Positions 60,013-64,000 of a DNA stretch of 64,000 nucleotides are shown in pieces. The stretch comes from Rhodospirillaceae bacterium. GTDB taxonomy: Bacteria > Pseudomonadota > Alphaproteobacteria > DSM-16000 > Inquilinaceae. A program made the translations under genes and the position numbers. The stretch covers positions 62,001 through 126,000 of the forward strand of contig JACKIG010000013.1 of NCBI GenBank assembly GCA_020638595.1. The letters run 5' to 3'. The notes under the pieces are model-generated. The model was not told the origin of the DNA. It saw nothing but the letters and a program-made list of their open reading frames with translations, and made no database searches. The number at the start of each line of letters is the position of its first letter. Within the stretch, counting starts at the first letter, position 1.

Positions 60013-61500
60013 ATGCCGCTGACCGACAATGCCAAGCTGGGCGACATTCTGCTGGCCAAGGGGCTGGCGACCGAGGCCGATATCGCCCGGGCGATGGAAC
60101 GCCAGCGCCAGCACGGCGGCGTGCTGGGGCAGAACCTTGTGGCGCTGGAGGTGATCAGCCAGAAGCAGCTGGACGCGGTGCTGAACACGCGGCCGCGCGC
60201 GCCACGCACGGTGGAGGAGACGGGGCTGCCGCTGGCGCAGCTGTTGAAGATGATGCTGAAATGCATCTACGCGCAGGACCTGCGCACCGCGTCGGAAATG
60301 CGCGACTGCCTGGCCCTGCCCTTCAACGTCGTCATGAAGCTGGTGGAAGAGGCGACGGAGCAGAAGCTGCTGGCCGCCCTCGGCCAGACCGGCGGCATCG
60401 CCGGCGGCGAAATGTCCTATCAGTTGAGCGAGGCCGGCCGGCGCCTGGCCAAGGAGGCGCAGGAACAGAACGGCTATGTCGGCCCGGCGCCGGTGTCGCT
60501 GCAATCCTATCAGCAGCGGATCATCGCCCAGAAGATCGGCAACGAACGGGTCGACCAGGCGCGTGTCGAGGCGGCGTTCTCCGACATGGTCGTCACCGAC
60601 CAGTTCATCCAGAGCATCGGGCCGGCCATCAATTCCGGCAAATCGATCCTGCTGTACGGCCCCCCGGGCAACGGCAAGACCTCGCTGGCCGAACGCATCG
60701 GCAAGCTGTTCGAAGGCACCATCTATGTGCCGCATGCGGTCGACATCGACGGCAGCATCGTCAAGGTGTTCGACCCCAGCATCCACCAGCCGGTGACGCC
60801 GCCCGGCACCGCCACCGGCGCGCCGGCGCCCACCAGCGTGGTGCTGGCGGATGTGGACCACCGCTGGGTCGCCTGCAAGCGGCCGCTGGTGATGGTCGGC
60901 GGCGAGCTGACGCTGCAGATGCTGGACCTGGAATTCAACGCCATCTCAAAATTCTACGAAGCGCCGATCCATCTGAAGGCCCTGGGCGGCACCTTTCTGA
61001 TCGACGATTTCGGCCGGCAGCTGGTCAAGCCGGTCGACCTGCTGAACCGCTGGATCGTGCCGCTGGAAAGCCGCTTCGACTTCATGAAGCTGCACAGCGG
61101 CCGCACCTTCTCCGTGCCGTTCGACGAACTGGTCGTGTTCGCCACCAACCTCAACCCGTCGGACCTGATGGACCCGGCGTTCCTGCGCCGCATCCCCTAC
61201 AAGCTGGAAACCGTCGGCCCGTCGCAACAGGTGTTCCGCCAGATCTTCAGGATCGTCGCCGGGAAATACGGGCTGGAACCGACCGACGAGGTGGTGGAGT
61301 TCGTCATCGACGAGATCACCAAGCGCAACGGCGAAGCCCTGGCCGGCTACCAGCCGCGCTTCATCTGCGAGCACGTCATCAACGCCTGCAAGTTCAAGGG
61401 CGTGCCGGCGCATTTCACGCTGGAGGAAGTGCGCGAGGGCCTGGGCCACCTGATCGTCAAGGGCGGAGGGAAACGCGCCAACATGGCCCAGGCCGCCTGA
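60013..61500 (+). CDS. AAA ATPase with MshEN-like N-terminal domain
   Basis: 495 residues. Residues about 8-58 (KLGDILLAKGLATEADIARA, then GGVLGQNLVALEVI) match the short MshEN/GspE N-terminal nucleotide-sensing repeat. A central region is helical. The AAA core has Walker A GPPGNGKTS (about residues 216-224), GTFLIDDFGRQLV (Walker B) and VVFATNLNPSDL. It is not a secretion ATPase of the GspE type in the C-terminal half. Its cellular partner is not visible. It is outside the nif unit despite its proximity. Confidence 0.65.
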   Translation: MPLTDNAKLGDILLAKGLATEADIARAMERQRQHGGVLGQNLVALEVISQKQLDAVLNTRPRAPRTVEETGLPLAQLLKMMLKCIYAQDLRTASEMRDCLALPFNVVMKLVEEATEQKLLAALGQTGGIAGGEMSYQLSEAGRRLAKEAQEQNGYVGPAPVSLQSYQQRIIAQKIGNERVDQARVEAAFSDMVVTDQFIQSIGPAINSGKSILLYGPPGNGKTSLAERIGKLFEGTIYVPHAVDIDGSIVKVFDPSIHQPVTPPGTATGAPAPTSVVLADVDHRWVACKRPLVMVGGELTLQMLDLEFNAISKFYEAPIHLKALGGTFLIDDFGRQLVKPVDLLNRWIVPLESRFDFMKLHSGRTFSVPFDELVVFATNLNPSDLMDPAFLRRIPYKLETVGPSQQVFRQIFRIVAGKYGLEPTDEVVEFVIDEITKRNGEALAGYQPRFICEHVINACKFKGVPAHFTLEEVREGLGHLIVKGGGKRANMAQAA

Positions 61501-61539
61501 GCCGCCCCGCCCATCCGTCTCGATCGGACGCCGGCCTTC

Positions 61540-61635
61540 GGGGTCAGGTCTTTGATTGATGCAAGGCCGAACGCCAAAAGGCACCCCGGCCCCCGGATCG
61601 GGACGATCTGTGCGATGATGAAAGACTTGACCCCG
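61540..61635. repeat. REP-like inverted repeat (GGGGTCAGGTCTTTGATTGA family)
   Basis: The left arm GGGGTCAGGTCTTTGATTGA starts at 61540; an imperfect inverse (GATGATGAAAGACTTGACCCC) lies at 61615-61635. The same 25-base left arm occurs once more at 63015-63039. Such units are associated with REP/RAYT families in other bacteria; no transposase of that kind is in the window. Confidence 0.75.
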
Positions 61636-61667
61636 GCCAATGGCCTCGCGGCGCAGGCCGGGCCGCC

Positions 61668-62924
61668 CTATTGCCGGCAGCCGGCGGCGGCGGTGGCCAG
61701 CAGGTCGCCGGCGCCGGCCGAGGCGTATCCCGCTGCCAGGCCGTCGCCCAGCCCCGGCAGGATCCAGGCCAGCCGGTCCTGCGGCAAGGCGGCCAGCGTG
61801 GCATCGGCCAGGCAGGCGCATTGCCGGTAGGTACGGTCGGCGACGGACGGCCGGTCGGGCAGGTCGCGGATGTCCGCACCCTGCGGGAGGCCGAGCAGGT
61901 CCGGCGCGTCGTCGGCGGCCATGCACAGTTCGGCCAGCTGGCGGCGGCGGCCATCGGGGCACAGGCTGTAGAGCAGGGGGGCGAAATCGCCGCCGAAGGC
62001 CGCCCGGGCGGCATCCAGAGCCTCGCCTGCAGCCCTCATCCGGTCCAGATTGGGCAGCCGGAAGTCCTGGAGGAACCGGCGATCGGCCTGGCGGACCGCC
62101 GCTTCGGCCAGGTCGGGCGTTTCCAGCAGCGCTGCCGCCGGGGGCAGCGCCGCGGTGGCTTTGCGCATCAGGTCGTCGAGTGTCGACAGCTCCTCGAAGG
62201 CGAAGCCGAGGGCACCGTCCAGCGCCGCCGGGTCGATGCCGTCGACCGCCGGCAGGGTGCCGTCCAGCCAGCGGTCCGCCACCTCCAGCGAGCAGCGCCA
62301 GTGCCGCATGGCTGAGACGGACAGCCTGTGGGCCAGATAGGTGCCGTGAACCAGCGTCTGCGGCTCCACCCGCCGGAAGCGCCGGCCGGGGCCGTCGCCG
62401 GCCCGGAGAACCAGCATGTCGTCGTGCAGGTCTACGGCAAGGTCGGCCGTCCCGCCGAAGGTGCCGGGATAGGCGGCCGACAGGTCGCGCCGGTCGCGCA
62501 GCACGTCGCGCCGGTCTTCGACCGTCACCGCCAGGATATCCGCCGTTGGGCGGTCATAGCGCCCGGCCGCATAGACCGGGAACGGCCAGCTCCAGTCCGG
62601 CAGCCCGTCCCGGGGCGGGCCTGAGGCCGCGCTGGCGAGGCGCAGGGCGCCGGCTTGCGCGCTGACAACCCTGGCATAGGGTTGCCCGGCATGCCACCAG
62701 CCGGCCTGGAACGTCCCGTCGGCCGCGAACGTGACCACCTCGAAACTCGCGACGATCTGCCCTTCGGCCATGGCGGCATAGTCGTCCTCCATCAGCCAGG
62801 TGCCGGCCAGCGTGCCGTCGCCCCGGGCATCCGGCAGACCCAGCAGGATCGCCAGCAGGGCCAGCGGGGCAAGGTATCGCCAAGGGCCGTGGTCGCATTG
62901 CCGGGGACGGTCGGAACGGGTCAT
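61668..62924 (-). CDS. Exported protein of unknown function
   Basis: 418 residues from ATG 62924. A Sec-type signal peptide is clear (WRYLAPLALLAILLGLPDAR-G, about 16-35). The mature part starts TLAGTWLMEDDYAAMAEGQI with a lipocalin/beta-barrel-like run, then becomes helical, with several Cys (LYSLCPDG, ELCMAADD, CACLADATL, AAGCRQ) that may form disulfides. No family is recognised. It faces the ATPase gene convergently. Confidence 0.6.
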   Translation of the reverse strand: MTRSDRPRQCDHGPWRYLAPLALLAILLGLPDARGDGTLAGTWLMEDDYAAMAEGQIVASFEVVTFAADGTFQAGWWHAGQPYARVVSAQAGALRLASAASGPPRDGLPDWSWPFPVYAAGRYDRPTADILAVTVEDRRDVLRDRRDLSAAYPGTFGGTADLAVDLHDDMLVLRAGDGPGRRFRRVEPQTLVHGTYLAHRLSVSAMRHWRCSLEVADRWLDGTLPAVDGIDPAALDGALGFAFEELSTLDDLMRKATAALPPAAALLETPDLAEAAVRQADRRFLQDFRLPNLDRMRAAGEALDAARAAFGGDFAPLLYSLCPDGRRRQLAELCMAADDAPDLLGLPQGADIRDLPDRPSVADRTYRQCACLADATLAALPQDRLAWILPGLGDGLAAGYASAGAGDLLATAAAGCRQ

Positions 62925-63462
62925 CGCAGTCCTGCCAACCGGGAAGGGGCCGATGCCGGCAACCATAGCACACCGCCCATCGCCGGCGCGACGGACGGCA
63001 GGAGCGACAGGATGGGGGTCAGGTCTTTGATTGATGCAAAGCGTATTCGAATGAATGGACCGGTGCCCGGACCGCACGGGTCGCGCCGATCGGGAAGGGC
63101 ATGCCCCCAAGGCGACAGGCGGCCCGGCAGGGCAACCGCCCGTCCGGCGCTGCAGGCCGGCCGGCGCTGGCTGTCGGCCGAACGGCGGCCCGGTACCGAT
63201 CCCGCGGCTGTCGGCGGATGCCACGCAAAGACTGACGTCGTCGTGAGGGCTTCCGCCCGCAGGTCTCGGCAACCAGAAGATTGGTTGTGTCTGCGATTGT
63301 CGCCATTAGATATTTGTTCTATCCTCCCTTCGCCCGGTCAGGGTGACAGGGATGGATCCTAATCAACGCCCCCGGCAATCCAGTAATACCTGCCGACCAT
63401 GGCCCCGCATACGGCGGGAATCCTGTTGTGTCCCATGTCTTGAACAAGGGGAATGGCAGACC
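62925..63462. other. Gene-free gap with one REP-like unit
   Basis: About 540 bases. A REP-like copy is at 63015-63039. The open frames here are Arg/Pro-rich on both strands with no family resemblance. The AT-richer end (63280-63340) likely contains the promoter for the gene at 63463. Confidence 0.4.
63015..63039. repeat. REP-like unit, solo copy
   Basis: Identical over 25 bases to the left arm at 61540-61564 (GGGGTCAGG...TGATGCAA). It stands alone, without an inverse partner nearby. Confidence 0.8.
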
Positions 63463-64000
63463 ATGAAAAGACTGGTGACAATCTGCCTTGCCCTGGTCTT
63501 GGCCATGGTCGCTCCCGCTGCGTCCAGGGCGCAATCGACCGTCAGCCAGCCGGCCCCGCTGGTCGGGTCGTTCATCGATGACGTGGCGACATGTTCCACG
63601 TTCTTCGGTCTGGATATCAACGTCGCCATGCAGGGATCCCTGGCCGGGTTGTTGGCCGGGGCCGAGAGAACGTCGGGCAGCGCGGTGATCTCGCTGAACT
63701 CATTCCTTGAGCTGTTCCGCCCCGAAGACCGGCTGACCGCCTACAGGCTCTATACGGAATGCCTTGCGCGGCGGTATCCGGTCAGTCAGGGCGGCGCCGG
63801 GCTGCTGGTGCCGTCACCCGTTCCGGCCTATCCGTCGGGCCAGCCGACCGCCCCGACCGTCGCCCCGCTTGGGCCGGACCCCTTTGACCTGGGGATCCTC
63901 GCCGAAGGGGGGATTTCCATCGAGAACTTCATGGACGGTGCCGCGCATGGCAACCACATCTACAGGCTGGCGCTGGAGCGGGCCTGCCAGCTGACCATAA
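63463..64000 (+). CDS. Exported protein of unknown function (partial, runs off right edge)
   Basis: 179 residues visible from ATG 63463, no stop before the edge. Signal peptide MKRLVTICLALVLAMVAPAA followed by SRAQS with likely cleavage after Ala-23. The mature start contains DDVATCSTFFGLDINVAMQG and TECLARRYPVS, with Cys that could pair. A Pro-rich linker (about 110-140: VPSPVPAYPSGQPTAPTVAP) joins a second domain beginning FDLGILAEGGISIENFMDGA. No family is recognised. Confidence 0.65.
   Translation, partial: MKRLVTICLALVLAMVAPAASRAQSTVSQPAPLVGSFIDDVATCSTFFGLDINVAMQGSLAGLLAGAERTSGSAVISLNSFLELFRPEDRLTAYRLYTECLARRYPVSQGGAGLLVPSPVPAYPSGQPTAPTVAPLGPDPFDLGILAEGGISIENFMDGAAHGNHIYRLALERACQLTI

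Noticed and set aside
1..64000. tRNA or rRNA genes
   Set aside because: None were recognised on reading either strand, though short RNA genes without obvious structure could be missed.

Overview
This 64 kb window is high-GC DNA in which almost every gene keeps strong G/C third-position bias. The gene content points to a nitrogen-fixing alphaproteobacterium, most likely of the Rhodospirillales/Azospirillum type. The support is nifHDK-E-N-X on one strand with draT-draG divergent from nifH, a nif-specific ferredoxin, nifQ, nifW and fixABCX, two sigma-54 (-24/-12) promoters, and paired TGT-N10-ACA NifA sites upstream of nifH. This is an inference from content and gene order; no rRNA or tRNA gene is present to confirm it.

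Layout. (1) 1-23782, minus strand: one long, tightly overlapping operon for a contractile phage-tail-like particle of the extracellular contractile injection system (eCIS/Afp/PVC) class. In transcription order it holds an unrecognised 663-residue protein, a large sheath, two tube proteins, a T4-type baseplate protein, a small protein, an Afp7-like tube/adaptor protein, a separate LysM protein, a gpD/VgrG-like hub, a gp25 protein, two baseplate J-like proteins (one with a long beta-helical N-terminal half), a gpI-like protein with kelch-like and beta-helical parts, and a DUF6519/beta-helix protein cut by the left edge. An AT-rich divergent promoter region (23783-24077) separates it from a + strand AAA+ ATPase whose C-terminus looks like a Pvc16/Afp16 tail-terminator domain. 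(2) 26628-33518: ordinary chromosomal genes (K+ channel, DUF2207-like membrane protein, nitronate monooxygenase, LuxR-type regulator, cold-shock protein, SnoaL-like protein, ohr/ohrR with operator repeats). (3) 33650-38157: an accessory region with two type II toxin-antitoxin loci (one toxin frameshifted), an AT-rich lipoprotein/coiled-coil pair, a decayed copy of fixX plus the end of fixC, and a HEPN-like gene. (4) 38193-42729: iscA-nifW-fixABCX with its own sigma-54 promoter. (5) 42828-45269: a complete IS66-family element with perfect 8-bp target duplications, inserted about 100 bp upstream of that promoter. (6) 45278-47490: AT-rich accessory DNA with a partial second copy of nifQ. (7) 47490-57147: the nif operon nifHDK-E-N-X-DUF269-fdxB-nifQ, broken between DUF269 and fdxB by a DUF559 endonuclease gene nested in two families of inverted repeats. 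(8) 57221-59607: repeats, then draT and draG, the post-translational switch for NifH. (9) 59617-64000: a perfect 78-bp inverted repeat, a predicted ATPase, and two exported proteins of unknown function, the last cut by the right edge.

How it works together. NifA with sigma-54 would switch on nifH and the iscA-nifW-fix operon. FixABCX supplies low-potential electrons, and FdxB, NifQ, IscA, NifE, NifN, NifX and NifW serve cofactor synthesis and protection. DraT/DraG reversibly ADP-ribosylate the conserved arginine of NifH. The eCIS operon is a separate, apparently intact machine. Its PAAR tip, tape measure and cargo are not visible here and may lie past the left edge. The most unusual things in the window are the eCIS architecture (giant beta-helix/kelch baseplate proteins and an ATPase-terminator fusion), the DUF559 gene in nested inverted repeats, the 78-bp perfect inverted repeat after draG, and the two partial gene copies at the ends of the fix and nif operons.
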